Below, piece by piece: positions 1 to 10,300 of a stretch of DNA of 36,493 bases (positions within the stretch are counted from its first letter, which is position 1; every line of letters begins with the position of its first letter). Source of the stretch: RGIG6919 sp045531905 (lineage in GTDB: Bacteria; Bacillota; Clostridia; Lachnospirales; Lachnospiraceae). The notes beneath the pieces are model-generated. The model was not told the origin of the DNA and searched no databases. It saw only the letters and a program-made list of their open reading frames with translations. The stretch is from positions 1-36,493 of the forward strand of contig JAZSEY010000010.1 in NCBI GenBank assembly GCA_045531905.1, given 5' to 3'. A program made the position numbers and the translations under genes.

Positions 1-702
1 CATTTCCTTCTCTAACTGCTCATAATCCTCGTTAAAGAACTTAACGCCATCCTTTGTAAGCTCAACAATCTCTCTATTATCAATGTAATATACATTTCTT
101 GTATGCTCTAATATAGCAGGTACGTCTGATGCGATATAATTGCCACTCTCAGATACACCTACAATCAACGGACTATCCTTGCGGACAGCATACACCACTC
201 CCGGTTTATCCTGGAACATAATCCCAAGAGCATAAGACCCTTGTACACGGTGCATTACCTTTACGATTGTCTCTAAAGGATTACCAGTATTATAATAATC
301 CAATAATTGTGCTACCACTTCAGTATCTGTCTCCGATGCAAAAGTATAACCTTTTGCTATTAACTTTTCCTTTAACGGTTGATAATTCTCGATGATACCA
401 TTATGTACCACTGCGATAGTCTTATCCTTGTTGTAATGTGGGTGTGAATTCGGAACAGATGGCTCTCCGTGAGTTGCCCATCTGGTATGACCGATTCCCT
501 GCACACCAGAAAGATTCTTCCCATCATTGGTAAGATCGCGTAGTGCATCCAAACGGCCTTTTGCCTTCACTACTTCTATCTCATTTCCGTCAAAAACAGC
601 CACTCCGGCTGAGTCATATCCTCTGTACTCTAGCTTTGATAATCCCTTTAATAAAATTGGCGCTGCCTGTTCAGTACCAACGTATCCTACGATTCCACAC
701 AT
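1..702 (-). CDS. glmS: Glutamine--fructose-6-phosphate aminotransferase, N-terminal part (runs off window)
   Basis: Makes glucosamine-6-phosphate from fructose-6-phosphate and glutamine in the cytoplasm, the first step towards UDP-GlcNAc for peptidoglycan and wall polymers. The 234 residues visible are the class II glutamine amidotransferase domain: it starts MCGIVGYVG, so Cys2 is the nucleophile after Met removal, and YRGYDSAG, GHTRWATHG and HNGIIENY follow as in GlmS. The C-terminal isomerase (SIS) domains lie beyond base 1. The start is fixed by GCAGGAGG seven to eight bases upstream. A good promoter lies at 759-787. No glmS ribozyme fits in the short leader. glmM, the next pathway enzyme, is at the other end of the window. 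Confidence 0.97.
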   Translation of the reverse strand, partial: MCGIVGYVGTEQAAPILLKGLSKLEYRGYDSAGVAVFDGNEIEVVKAKGRLDALRDLTNDGKNLSGVQGIGHTRWATHGEPSVPNSHPHYNKDKTIAVVHNGIIENYQPLKEKLIAKGYTFASETDTEVVAQLLDYYNTGNPLETIVKVMHRVQGSYALGIMFQDKPGVVYAVRKDSPLIVGVSESGNYIASDVPAILEHTRNVYYIDNREIVELTKDGVKFFNEDYEQLEKEM

Positions 703-758
703 AAAGTTGCCTCCTGCAATCATTATATTTATACTTATATGAAAACAAAACTATGGGT

Positions 759-787
759 ATTATAACATTTTTAATACGAAAACACAA
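759..787 (-). promoter_or_regulatory. Sigma-A type promoter of glmS
   Basis: On the minus strand, -35 TTGTGT (782-787), a 17-base spacer and -10 TATAAT (759-764). Transcription would start near 751, about 48 bases before the glmS start. Confidence 0.6.
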
Positions 788-831
788 TGGACTTAAACCA
801 TATCTATATTACTGCTTTCTCGTGCCTTATC

Positions 832-860
832 TTGTATTTTCATTTGTTTTAGAGTATCAT
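832..860 (+). promoter_or_regulatory. Candidate promoter of the Big_2 protein gene
   Basis: -35 TTGTAT (832-837), 17-base spacer, -10 TATCAT (855-860). The -10 lies only 17 bases before the start codon, so the leader would be very short, little more than the GGGGGGG ribosome site. Confidence 0.4.
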
Positions 861-877
861 AAAAAGGGGGGGATTAT

Positions 878-2173
878 ATGAGAAATATAAAACAAACAAA
901 ATGCATATTTGTAGTAATTTTCACTGTAGTATTGTTACTTAATACTCTTATTCTTCCCGTATGTGCAACATCAACAACAACACTAAACAAAACAAAACTG
1001 ACCATGATTGTTGGCACAAGGAAACAATTGCATGTGAAAAATACCACAAAAGCGGTTACTTGGGATAGTTCAAAAAAAGCAGTTGCTTCCGTCAACAAAA
1101 AGGGGATAATAACTGCCAAGAAGCAAGGAACTACAATTATTACTGCGACGGTAGGAAAAACAAAACTAAAGTGTAAGGTTACAGTTAAAGAATCGCCTAC
1201 ATTGAACAAAAAACTGACTATCTGTGTGGGTAAAAAACAACAACTTACTGTAGCCGGGACAACAAAAACAATCAAATGGAAGTCATCCAACAAAAATATT
1301 GTTAAGGTGAACAAGCGAGGAATAGTGACAGGCATCAAGAGAGGAACTGCCATTATCTCAGCAACTGTAGGAACAAAAAAATTCCTATGCAAAGTAAAAG
1401 TAGCGGCAACTGTATCCAACACCAATGTAGATTTATCGATTAGCAACTCTGGTCTACTAGGAGTAACATACTTATCTGATAAAATATACATCAAGAGTTC
1501 GAATCCTAGCATTGCTACAGGTGTGATTGTATATACGGGAGATAACTCAGAGTTAGAATATGGATTGGAAGCTGAGATTGTAGTATATGGACACAAGACT
1601 GGTACAGCAACAATGACCATAACCAACAACTTCAACAAAGAAAAAAGAAAATTTAAAGTTTTCGTAAAAAAAGCAAAAGACGCCTCAGGAAAGCAACGCT
1701 TAATTGATTACCTTATGTCTTCTGGCAAAAATGACAAAGAGTCTGGCGACAAATACATCGAAGAATCATATACCGAAAACAATGCGAAATCACGTATAAC
1801 ATATCTTGCAGCAGATGACACCTTGCATTACGAATATACCGAAACCAACTCAGACGCCACAACACAGTGGACTTTAATGTCAACAGAAAATGGCGGAGAC
1901 AATTATTATATTACAATGCAAATTACACCAACCAATACAACTAACAGTTACTTTGTAACTGCGACAATTGATGCAAAAACATATACGTGCAATCATACTA
2001 CATTTGAAAACGGTTGGTATCGGGAACCTGTAGATGATAGTTTGAATATCATTGCAAATCACATTACCAAAAACGCCTTTTCAAAATTGGGTGAAATGCT
2101 CATTGAAAATACAAATATAACTTGGCAAGAACTCGGATTCTTGCAATTAGAACAAAGCATAAACAAGGAGTAA
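878..2173 (+). CDS. Secreted protein with bacterial Ig-like (Big_2) repeats
   Basis: Predicted surface or secreted protein. Residues 1-30 are a signal peptide (Lys-rich start, hydrophobic core, PVCA before the probable cut). Two clear Big_2 repeats follow at about 35-104 and 108-176, sharing the pattern LNK-L-VG-KQL-V-TTK-W-SS-K--V-VN--GI-T---GT--I-ATVG, and a more divergent beta module lies at about 180-265. The C-terminal 165 residues match no family I recognise and end without a sortase motif or membrane segment. Big_2 modules commonly occur in surface proteins, so an adhesive or structural role is an inference. The coding strand is visibly richer in A than later genes. A run of seven G serves as ribosome site. 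A glycosyltransferase starts five bases after its stop, so the two are co-transcribed. Confidence 0.85.
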   Translation: MRNIKQTKCIFVVIFTVVLLLNTLILPVCATSTTTLNKTKLTMIVGTRKQLHVKNTTKAVTWDSSKKAVASVNKKGIITAKKQGTTIITATVGKTKLKCKVTVKESPTLNKKLTICVGKKQQLTVAGTTKTIKWKSSNKNIVKVNKRGIVTGIKRGTAIISATVGTKKFLCKVKVAATVSNTNVDLSISNSGLLGVTYLSDKIYIKSSNPSIATGVIVYTGDNSELEYGLEAEIVVYGHKTGTATMTITNNFNKEKRKFKVFVKKAKDASGKQRLIDYLMSSGKNDKESGDKYIEESYTENNAKSRITYLAADDTLHYEYTETNSDATTQWTLMSTENGGDNYYITMQITPTNTTNSYFVTATIDAKTYTCNHTTFENGWYREPVDDSLNIIANHITKNAFSKLGEMLIENTNITWQELGFLQLEQSINKE

Positions 2174-2178
2174 CCAGT

Positions 2179-3414
2179 ATGAATACATCTATAAAGGTTT
2201 CTGTTATTGTACCTATGTACAATGCTGAAAAACACCTACATCAATGCTTAGACAGCATACTAGAACAATCATTAAAAGAAATAGAAATCATATGTGTTGA
2301 TGATGGTTCTACAGACTCAACGTTACAAATTCTAAATTCGTATGCAAACGTAGATTCCAGAATAAAAATAATACACCAAAATAATTTATTTGCTGGAGCT
2401 GCAAGAAATGCAGGAAAAGCCATTGCTCAAGGCAAATATTTGATTTTTTGGGATGCAGATGATTTCTTTTATGTTGATGCATTAAAAAATATGTACGACC
2501 AATCTGAACAGGACAACGCTGATATTTGCGTATGTGGTGTGGATCAGTATTTAGACGATATCCAAGAAACAGTATCAACCAAACGATATATGAATCCTAA
2601 AAAAATACCAGATACGATTCCGTTCAATCGCAATAGCAATCCTAATCATATTTTAAATTTTACAACTGAAGCCACTTGGAACAAAATGTATCGACGCAGT
2701 TTCATAGAACGGTTGCAATTGGATTTTCAACCAGTACGAAACGGAAATGACGTATATTTTGTAATTAATGCATTATGCCTTGCAGACAGCATTACAGTCA
2801 TCGAAAAACCATTACTATGCTATCGTAAAAATCAAACCACAAGTTTAGTCGGCACATTACACAAATCACCAATTACACCATTACAAGCATGGTGTGACGC
2901 ATGCAATAATCTGATTGAGCACAATGCGTTTCCTGAGAAAAGTTTTGTAAATAAGGTTTTGGGTGTAATTTTTTATCTACTTCGAAACATGAGCACTTGG
3001 CAAGCATTTCAAGAAGCAATGACATTTTTACAAAACGAAGGACTTCAAACGCTTCATATCCAAGAACAACCAACAGACTACTATTATACTGATTGGCATG
3101 CTATTGCCGTAACGCATTTACTAAACGATAAACCCGAAGAGTTTTTGACTTATCTTTCACACACCACATACATTCAGATGGTAAATGCTTCTGCAAAAAG
3201 AAATGTATCACTTGAACGCAACAAAAAGTTGCGCAAAGAATTAGAAAAAGCAGAGAAAAAACTTGCAAACAACAACCAAATCAAAAACGTCAAAACAGAG
3301 CTTGAAACCGTCCAAAAACAGTTAAACGCTATAAAAAATTCCAAGAGTTATAAGTTAGGAAGAATAATAACTGCAATACCTAGAAAAATTATACAATTAA
3401 TAAAACATAACTAA
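2179..3414 (+). CDS. Family 2 glycosyltransferase with C-terminal coiled coil
   Basis: GT-A fold sugar transferase, probably acting on the cytoplasmic face of the membrane. Visible motifs are VSVIVPMYN (7-15), the nucleotide-binding DDGST (41-45), GAARNAGK (73-80) and the metal-binding DADD (92-95). The C-terminal part (about 335-400) is Lys/Glu-rich heptad-like sequence, a probable coiled coil, ending in a basic amphipathic tail that could touch the membrane. The ATG at 2179 is chosen because AAGGAG overlaps the preceding stop at the right distance; an in-frame ATG at 2122 lies inside the upstream gene and has no ribosome site. Donor and acceptor are unknown. The neighbouring wall-polymer locus suggests a role in a surface glycan. 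Confidence 0.88.
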   Translation: MNTSIKVSVIVPMYNAEKHLHQCLDSILEQSLKEIEIICVDDGSTDSTLQILNSYANVDSRIKIIHQNNLFAGAARNAGKAIAQGKYLIFWDADDFFYVDALKNMYDQSEQDNADICVCGVDQYLDDIQETVSTKRYMNPKKIPDTIPFNRNSNPNHILNFTTEATWNKMYRRSFIERLQLDFQPVRNGNDVYFVINALCLADSITVIEKPLLCYRKNQTTSLVGTLHKSPITPLQAWCDACNNLIEHNAFPEKSFVNKVLGVIFYLLRNMSTWQAFQEAMTFLQNEGLQTLHIQEQPTDYYYTDWHAIAVTHLLNDKPEEFLTYLSHTTYIQMVNASAKRNVSLERNKKLRKELEKAEKKLANNNQIKNVKTELETVQKQLNAIKNSKSYKLGRIITAIPRKIIQLIKHN

Positions 3415-3415
3415 T

Positions 3416-3454
3416 AAAAGAGGGTGCACTTCAATTTGAAGTGCACCCTCTTTT
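3416..3454. terminator. Bidirectional terminator between convergent genes
   Basis: An almost perfect inverted repeat (AAAAGAGGGTGCACTTC and its complement, arms 3416-3433 and 3437-3454) with A and T runs on the two outer edges. It can end transcription both from the glycosyltransferase gene and from the beta-helix gene. Confidence 0.9.
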
Positions 3455-3458
3455 ATCG

Positions 3459-5672
3459 TTATTTTGTTGTTACCTGCTTTACCTTTCCATACTTTGAATA
3501 AACGGTAATTCCATTCACATTGGTAGAAGACGCTACTCTCACATAATAGGTCCTTTTGCTTTTCAGTTTGCTAACCGTCGCTTTCTTACCAGATTTCAAA
3601 ACCACAGTTTTTGCATCCGAAAAATCTTCTTTGGTAGCATACTCAATTACAAATCCTTTTTTCGCCTTCTTGCAGTTAACTGTAAAACTCTTTTTACCGC
3701 CTTTGATAGAACTAATATTCAATGCCTTTGCATTTACAGTGCTCTTACCGACTTTCTTATTTCCAAGAATCATGTAAACATTCTTGGCGTTTTTACTCAT
3801 ATTGTTATATCCGATAGTTCCCTTTGTGCCATTGTTCATGCAAACAGCCCATTTGCCATTCTTTAAAGTATTGTTCTTAATTACGACATTACCGCCAGAC
3901 ACCTGAATAACAGTCTTACTCTTCTTAGAGGTTAGAGTATTATTTTCAACTGTAATGGTCTTTGTTGTAGGTGTTTTAATCAAAAGTGGCCAAGAACCAC
4001 ACTTACTTACTGTATTATCAGCAATCGTAAAACTATTCTTTGTACTGTTAATGTTAATACCTTCCGTCTTAGCTCCTGTTACAGTATTTCCACTAATCTT
4101 TCCCGTTATTGTTGAATTGCTATAAACAAATATTCCTCTGTTACCAGGATTGGTAATCACATTATTTGTAATATTTTTAGCTGAACTATTCCGGTTTATA
4201 AATATGGCATTCGTATTACAATTACTTACGGTATTCTTATTAATTGCTCCTGTAACCTTAGAGCCATCATATAAACCGATTGCATAATCTCCCGCTGCAA
4301 TCACATTATTATTTTCTATTTTTTTTGCAGTTGACTTATTCTGCAAAAAAATGCCGTAACGCAAGGCACTCACAACATTGTTCGTAATGGTGATTCTTTT
4401 ACTTGCAAATTCCACAAAAATACCATCCTTATGTTCCGGACCAGTGCATGTGACTGTATTGCCAGAAACCAAACTATCATATGTATCCAGCAAATGGATA
4501 CCATGCCCACATGTTGTAATGGTATTATTGGTCACCGTAACATTCTGTGCATAATAATTATTCTTTTCAATTACATCTGTAGAACCTTTACCAGTTGCTG
4601 CAGTATTCTTCTTTAAATCAAAGCCATATACCTTAATTCCTACTGCTTCGTCATCCCCATCACTTTCCACAATCGTTATGATATTATCTGTGATAACTGA
4701 ATTAGTATCACGGACAAGTTCCTTGCTCACCTTTTTATCGCCGTTATAAATGGTATTATAGACAGCCTTTACATCCTTCTTGAAGGTCTGGAACAAAATA
4801 CCTGCACCACAATTATTTATCTTATTACCACTTATTGTACAATTGATAAAATTCAAAGCAATAACACACTCACCTGCTACATTTTCAAAGATGTTATCGG
4901 TAATCTTAACATTGTCATGATAATAACCAACAAGCATACTATGTGTACCCACACCTCTTGGAACATTGCTAAATGTACAGCCGGTTACTTCAACATTCTT
5001 CATTGGTGTACCATCTAAAACCGTTCCGCCAAATACATACTCTGAACATGGAACATCTAGCTGCAAAGCTTCCTGCTTCTCGTCAGTTCCATTTCCAGGC
5101 ATATTCTTAAATGTACAATTCTTAACATAGAAACCATTGATGGATGCAATCTCCATCTGATGTGCACAACCACCGCCGTCAAAAACGCAGCCATCAAAGG
5201 TAATGTTTTTTCCGTGAGCCATACGAACCAATGACGATGTATTGTCCTTATTTCCTTTCCATAAACCACCAATAACTGTAATGTTGGCATATGTACCATA
5301 ACCACCCATTATTTTCTTGTCAGTATTCACGGTCACATCACCCAACATCAACATATTGCCTTCTGTTATGGTGTAATTGATGGTAACACCTGTTAAATCC
5401 AGTTTAATATTACCGTATACATGTATTGTTCCATCCAAATCGTAGGTTCCTGCCGGAATCTTAACAGTATAGATTTGAGAAGCCGTAGACACTGTATTCG
5501 CATACTCAATCGCATCTTTTACAACGGATACAAAACGATCTCCCTCTTCCATTTTAATGGTGATTACGGTTCCATCTACTGTGTAAGGAACCTCTTTTGC
5601 CTGACATACAGTAGCGCTAAATAACAATCCAATCACACATAACCACAATGCAACACTTTTTCTGAATTTCAT
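3459..5672 (-). CDS. Secreted right-handed parallel beta-helix repeat protein
   Basis: 737-residue exported protein. A signal peptide (1-25, ending VCQA) is followed by a pectate-lyase-like parallel beta-helix with many PbH1 rungs of the form NVTGNTITGC / ITNNVVS at about 100-620, then a C-terminal fibronectin III-like module (about 645-737, YYVRVASST near its end). Such helices bind or cleave polysaccharides (pectate lyases, mannuronan epimerases, phage tailspikes); no catalytic residues can be assigned here. It is the last gene of the operon with the tandem TagF-like and GDPD-like proteins, 15 bases behind the latter, which suggests it acts on the exported wall polymer or another extracellular glycan. 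The ATG at 5672 is chosen over a GTG six bases upstream because GGAG then sits at proper spacing. Confidence 0.85.
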   Translation of the reverse strand: MKFRKSVALWLCVIGLLFSATVCQAKEVPYTVDGTVITIKMEEGDRFVSVVKDAIEYANTVSTASQIYTVKIPAGTYDLDGTIHVYGNIKLDLTGVTINYTITEGNMLMLGDVTVNTDKKIMGGYGTYANITVIGGLWKGNKDNTSSLVRMAHGKNITFDGCVFDGGGCAHQMEIASINGFYVKNCTFKNMPGNGTDEKQEALQLDVPCSEYVFGGTVLDGTPMKNVEVTGCTFSNVPRGVGTHSMLVGYYHDNVKITDNIFENVAGECVIALNFINCTISGNKINNCGAGILFQTFKKDVKAVYNTIYNGDKKVSKELVRDTNSVITDNIITIVESDGDDEAVGIKVYGFDLKKNTAATGKGSTDVIEKNNYYAQNVTVTNNTITTCGHGIHLLDTYDSLVSGNTVTCTGPEHKDGIFVEFASKRITITNNVVSALRYGIFLQNKSTAKKIENNNVIAAGDYAIGLYDGSKVTGAINKNTVSNCNTNAIFINRNSSAKNITNNVITNPGNRGIFVYSNSTITGKISGNTVTGAKTEGININSTKNSFTIADNTVSKCGSWPLLIKTPTTKTITVENNTLTSKKSKTVIQVSGGNVVIKNNTLKNGKWAVCMNNGTKGTIGYNNMSKNAKNVYMILGNKKVGKSTVNAKALNISSIKGGKKSFTVNCKKAKKGFVIEYATKEDFSDAKTVVLKSGKKATVSKLKSKRTYYVRVASSTNVNGITVYSKYGKVKQVTTK

Positions 5673-5687
5673 AAGCACATCTCCTTT

Positions 5688-7331
5688 CTATTCCCAAACT
5701 GCAACCATAATTAACTTGATATCTTCCTTTAGTGTTAATTTGGGCAACACCGCTTCATCCTCAAATAAATATGGTTCAACATTTGTTCCCGGTTGAAAAT
5801 CTCCCTTTGTATGGTAACAATGATCTTTGCAATACCATAAAGGCTTTCCATCTATCGTAACACGCAAATGCCAACCTATGAACCGCTTTCCCTGCAATTC
5901 AAATTCGCACTTTCGCAATGCACGAGTCCCGTCATTCTTCCATTTCTTTTGATCCTTGTATTCCAACGCACCACTTTTTACCGTCTCCATGGTGCTACCA
6001 TGATGCAACTTTTTATATGCACTGACAGCCTCTTTGTTACCACTGTTGTAATACACATAGAACTCATAATGTCCAAAGCCTTTCTTTTGGTGCTTTAAAC
6101 TATCTTCTGTAATGTAATCCGTACAAAGAGTACTAACACCGGAATCTAATAAATTTTTAGCTAAAGTTAAGTCTTTATTAACAGTATAGCATAATATATA
6201 TAAACCAGCATTTCTGATTTTCCTTACAAATTCAGGCTTAGCCAGATTAAACCGTAATGCCACTGCGCAAATTCCATGGTCCAGGCAATACGTAATAATA
6301 TTGTCTAAATCATGAATATTCTTTCCAACCAAATACTGATAGTGTTTAAAGTGATAAATACTATCAATACTCTCATACATATCTCTTGAATATGCTTGTA
6401 TCAGTAAACGATCCATTACTTTTCTGTCATGTTTAAAATCATGCAGCATGCTTACTACACGCTTCTGCATTTCTAATCCACTAATATTATGAAAATCAAT
6501 TTCAAAGGTATATTTCGAATATTTTTTGAGATATCTGTAGAACTGTCTTGCATCCATGATGTCATTTCCATGTACCTGCATTCCCATGATTTGGTTATAC
6601 GTCATATCTTGAAACTCTGGTGAATAGGTAAACCCCGTGTGTTTACAATTGGCCTCTGTCCACCCATGGCATAATACCAGTCTTCCATCTGTCGTATATG
6701 ATAAATCCACTTCAAAGTATTGGTATCCATTTTTGATTCCCTGTTTTAACGCTGGTAAAGTATTGTGATATGTCTTTCCATTCATACCACCAAAGGAATG
6801 TGCCATCAATGGGTTTGTAAACATTGGATAACCACAATCAAGAACAACACCATCATTTGTTATCCATTGCGCATCCATTAACACTGTCATTGGTGTATCT
6901 TGAACAAAGAACTCTAACTTTTCTCCATCCTTGAATATTCTTTTATCCATATGTTCACCAGAAAGCGAATGCCATTTACCATCATTACCATACCACTCCC
7001 AGCCATCCTCACGACGTCTTCTTGCGGTAAAGCCAACAAAGCTACCACATGCATGCGAAAAGCCGTTGTGCACGATACACTCAGATGCATTCCCCATTAC
7101 ATACTGCACCGCACACAAATCATAGAAACCACCGATATCACAGTATGCCTTTCCCTTTAACTTGTGTTGCTTAAACAGTTTTGCATATTGCGACTTATCG
7201 GCACCATTTCCAATATAGACCACAGCAGTAGTTCCCTTTTCCAAGGGAGCTCCCTGTAATATTTCAGGCACTTTTTTAATTCCTGGGTTAAATAACTTAA
7301 AACGAAACTTCAAAACTCTTCTCCATATCAT
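5688..7331 (-). CDS. Glycerophosphodiester phosphodiesterase-like protein of the wall-polymer operon
   Basis: 547 residues with no signal peptide or convincing membrane segment. The central part (about 170-420) is a GDPD TIM-barrel: GYQYFEVDLSYTTDGRLVLCHG matches the family block G-D-IE-DV--T-DG--V--HD in order, and it ends with YILCYTVN and LLDSGVSTLCTDY, the usual last strands. The site is not standard: the usual HRG is AHSFGG, and ENT is HNT, so the Arg and the Glu of those motifs are missing while E-x-D and the second His remain. The flanking N- (1-165) and C-terminal (425-547) regions are unrecognised. Its ATG overlaps the stop of the tandem TagF-like gene as ATGA, so translation is coupled. 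A role in cleaving or transferring a glycerol- or polyol-phosphate diester of the polymer is inferred. Confidence 0.75.
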   Translation of the reverse strand: MIWRRVLKFRFKLFNPGIKKVPEILQGAPLEKGTTAVVYIGNGADKSQYAKLFKQHKLKGKAYCDIGGFYDLCAVQYVMGNASECIVHNGFSHACGSFVGFTARRRREDGWEWYGNDGKWHSLSGEHMDKRIFKDGEKLEFFVQDTPMTVLMDAQWITNDGVVLDCGYPMFTNPLMAHSFGGMNGKTYHNTLPALKQGIKNGYQYFEVDLSYTTDGRLVLCHGWTEANCKHTGFTYSPEFQDMTYNQIMGMQVHGNDIMDARQFYRYLKKYSKYTFEIDFHNISGLEMQKRVVSMLHDFKHDRKVMDRLLIQAYSRDMYESIDSIYHFKHYQYLVGKNIHDLDNIITYCLDHGICAVALRFNLAKPEFVRKIRNAGLYILCYTVNKDLTLAKNLLDSGVSTLCTDYITEDSLKHQKKGFGHYEFYVYYNSGNKEAVSAYKKLHHGSTMETVKSGALEYKDQKKWKNDGTRALRKCEFELQGKRFIGWHLRVTIDGKPLWYCKDHCYHTKGDFQPGTNVEPYLFEDEAVLPKLTLKEDIKLIMVAVWE

Positions 7332-10300
7332 TTGTCCATATTTACAATTGTATTCACTAAATCTTCTAATACGTCCACAGCATCTACTACCTGAATTGCT
7401 TGTTTCAACTCCAACATGGTCTCAATAACTATTTTTTGTTCTTCCGTTTCCACAAAAATCGCTCTCACATAATCAGCTGCATACTTAACTGCATTTGCCA
7501 AGAACTCATTACCATTCTTGATTTCTTTTATCATACCTGCATTTATAAACAAGTATTTATCAGCATCCATCATCGCCAAAGAGATAATTCTTTCCGGATC
7601 CAAAACATCATAAATGAAGACTGCATCAAACTTTGCTCGTCCAAACATTCGTGTTGGAACCAATGCGTAGTCATATTGCAGATATTCCATTGCCTTATCA
7701 AAATCAACTCCACCATCTGTATAAAGTTTTAGTACAGCTTTACCTACTGCACTCAAATGTGGATCTTGCTTGGTTCCAATCACTGGAATATTCGCCAACA
7801 TCGGATAGGCGCTCGCTTTATTCATATCTACCTTACTCATTTCACAACCAATGTAGATTTGCGAAAGCGAAGTGTTATAACTAGCCACAAGTTTTTCTAG
7901 CATAGTTGTCTGTTTTGACGCCTCACAAGCATCGGAATAGAATAATAGTTTTTTCTTCTGTATCCTTGGAATATCTTCCAAGATAACGCCGCCTGATGTC
8001 TCATCAATCAACAAACTACATAATTTTTGCGCATTATCCTTTGAATCATAAGCACAGAAAGTATCATATGCATCCTGATCATCATACTGTTTTCCTCGAT
8101 TTAACGCATCTAAAACAGCTTCCTTTGTGCGCGCCTTATCAAATGGCAACTCCATCAAGTCCATATAAGTGCCACGCTTTTCTCGATACAACTCATAATC
8201 AGCACAATACAATACAACCTGTTTTCTTAACGCCAAATAATCATAAAATACACTAGAATAATCAGTAATCAATGCATCAGTCGCTGCCAACAATTCATAA
8301 TTATCCGTAGTCGGCGGAAATTTCTTAATTTTCTTGAAGGCACTATAATCCAAAGAATCACTTACCTTATGATGTAAATTCACATATAAAATCTGGTCGT
8401 TTGCCAAGTGATTATCTAAATACTCTAATAGCTCTTTTGATTCCGCAACAACCTGTTCTACTGCCAGATAATCCTTCCAAGTTGGCATATAAGCATATAT
8501 TCTCTCTCCGTTTGGTGCTAACTGTTTCTTTAGCTCAGTTAAATCTCTCTCTGCAGCTTCCAACATACCACCAGTTCTTGGGTATCCCAGCATAACTGCT
8601 TTTCCCTGCATCAAACCTGCTACCTTATAGGAATCCAGCATGTGTTTTTTTGTATAATCATTTGGATACAACAAATAATCAGCCTCAATAAAATTCCGCT
8701 GAGTTACTCCATCCTTGTGTAATACATTAGCATGCTTTGCCAATCCCAATTTCTTTAACGGAGTTCCATGCCAGATATTTATATATACCTGTTCCGGCTT
8801 CTTAATCCATGACTCAGGAAAATACACTTCAGTAATCAGATACTTGCAGGACTCCATCAAATCACGATATTCTTTGTTATCAACAACCGACTGCGTTCTT
8901 GTCCAACTATTCTTGCGAATATATTCTTGCACAACCGCATCTGTCTCCTCAGAAGTTCTAACATACACGCTAAATCCTTCATATTGCGGATTATGATTCA
9001 GTTCATTTAAAATATACTGCAAACTACCCCTGACATTTTTTCCTAATCCAACCATCAAAACGGTTTTATCTTTAACTGCTTCGTCAAAAAAACTATCAGC
9101 AATGGTTGCTTTACCAATCTTAGCACCGCTTTCTTTTACAATTGCACGAAGTTCCTTTTTAGCAGCTTTACGCTTTTTCACATCCATCACATAGTTCTTA
9201 CCAGTTTCAAATACAAACTGCCTCTGACTATCACGATGCAAAATATAACGATTTTGATATTCAATCATCGTATCATATATTCTTTGACAGTTATTGTGAT
9301 CGTCATAATAGAAGAAATCATCTGCTCTTGCAACATATTCATCCTTCATTTGACAGCCGGTCTTCATGTATTCACATAAAACATCTATCAGTTCGTCATT
9401 ATCATGACAAATCTCACCAAATGCCATCGTATCATAGAAGAAGGTTCCTTCTTCATAATGCTGCGGAATGTCTTTGTGATGTAAATATACTAACGGTTTT
9501 CTCATATATGCAAAATCAAACTGAATTCCCGAAAAGTCAGTTACCATCAAACTAGATTCACAAAACATTTTTTCATAACTCATATCTCCAACAGCAGGAA
9601 TAATATCGACAAATTCGTTTTTATCAAAATCATCTACCTGTGCACTAACAATCGGATGTAACACGTATTTAATTTTGTAACCATATTCCTTTGCCGCACT
9701 AATTAATCTTTTATCATTGATCAGTGCATTGAATACTTTGTAATATTCACTCTCTTTAAACAGCGGATTATAATCTCTTTGCACACCTTCGTTCGTCCTA
9801 ACTGGAACAGCCACCTGCATACGCCAAGTTGGACTAATCAGAATCTGCTTTTGATCATTATTCACCAATCCATCATATCGCGGTACGCCTGTCAATTTCA
9901 GTGCATTGTACCCCTCATAATCATAAATTGGATGAGATAAATTCTTAATCTCATAAGGCGATGCGCAAAAATACAGTCTGGTGTTATCACGAAGACGGTT
10001 CTGCGCAACAGCTATCTTTTGTACTGACATACCATGCTGCACACAGCACACATGAAAATCAACTAAATCACGGATAAAACTGGAATTGACCATGCCAAAA
10101 TTGTTAAAAGCAAACACAGTTGAATTAGATATTACCATCATATCAGCCATCAAAAATACTAACCTGTGTTTAATACTACCGCGCACTAATGGCTTATATC
10201 CATCTCTCTTTAATCTCTTATAATCTGCTGCATGCTTATCTACAAGATAGTAATGCTTTATACTTTTTCCTTGTGCACTGGCATATCGATACAAGTATTC

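Noticed and set aside
703..877. glmS ribozyme in the glmS leader
   Set aside because: The leader from the best promoter is only about 48 bases and lacks the conserved ribozyme core.
874..1638. 254-codon open frame on the minus strand opposite the Big_2 protein gene
   Set aside because: It is a mirror of the Lys- and Thr-rich repeats on the other strand, has no ribosome site and gives a composition of Val, Phe and Thr runs without domain features.
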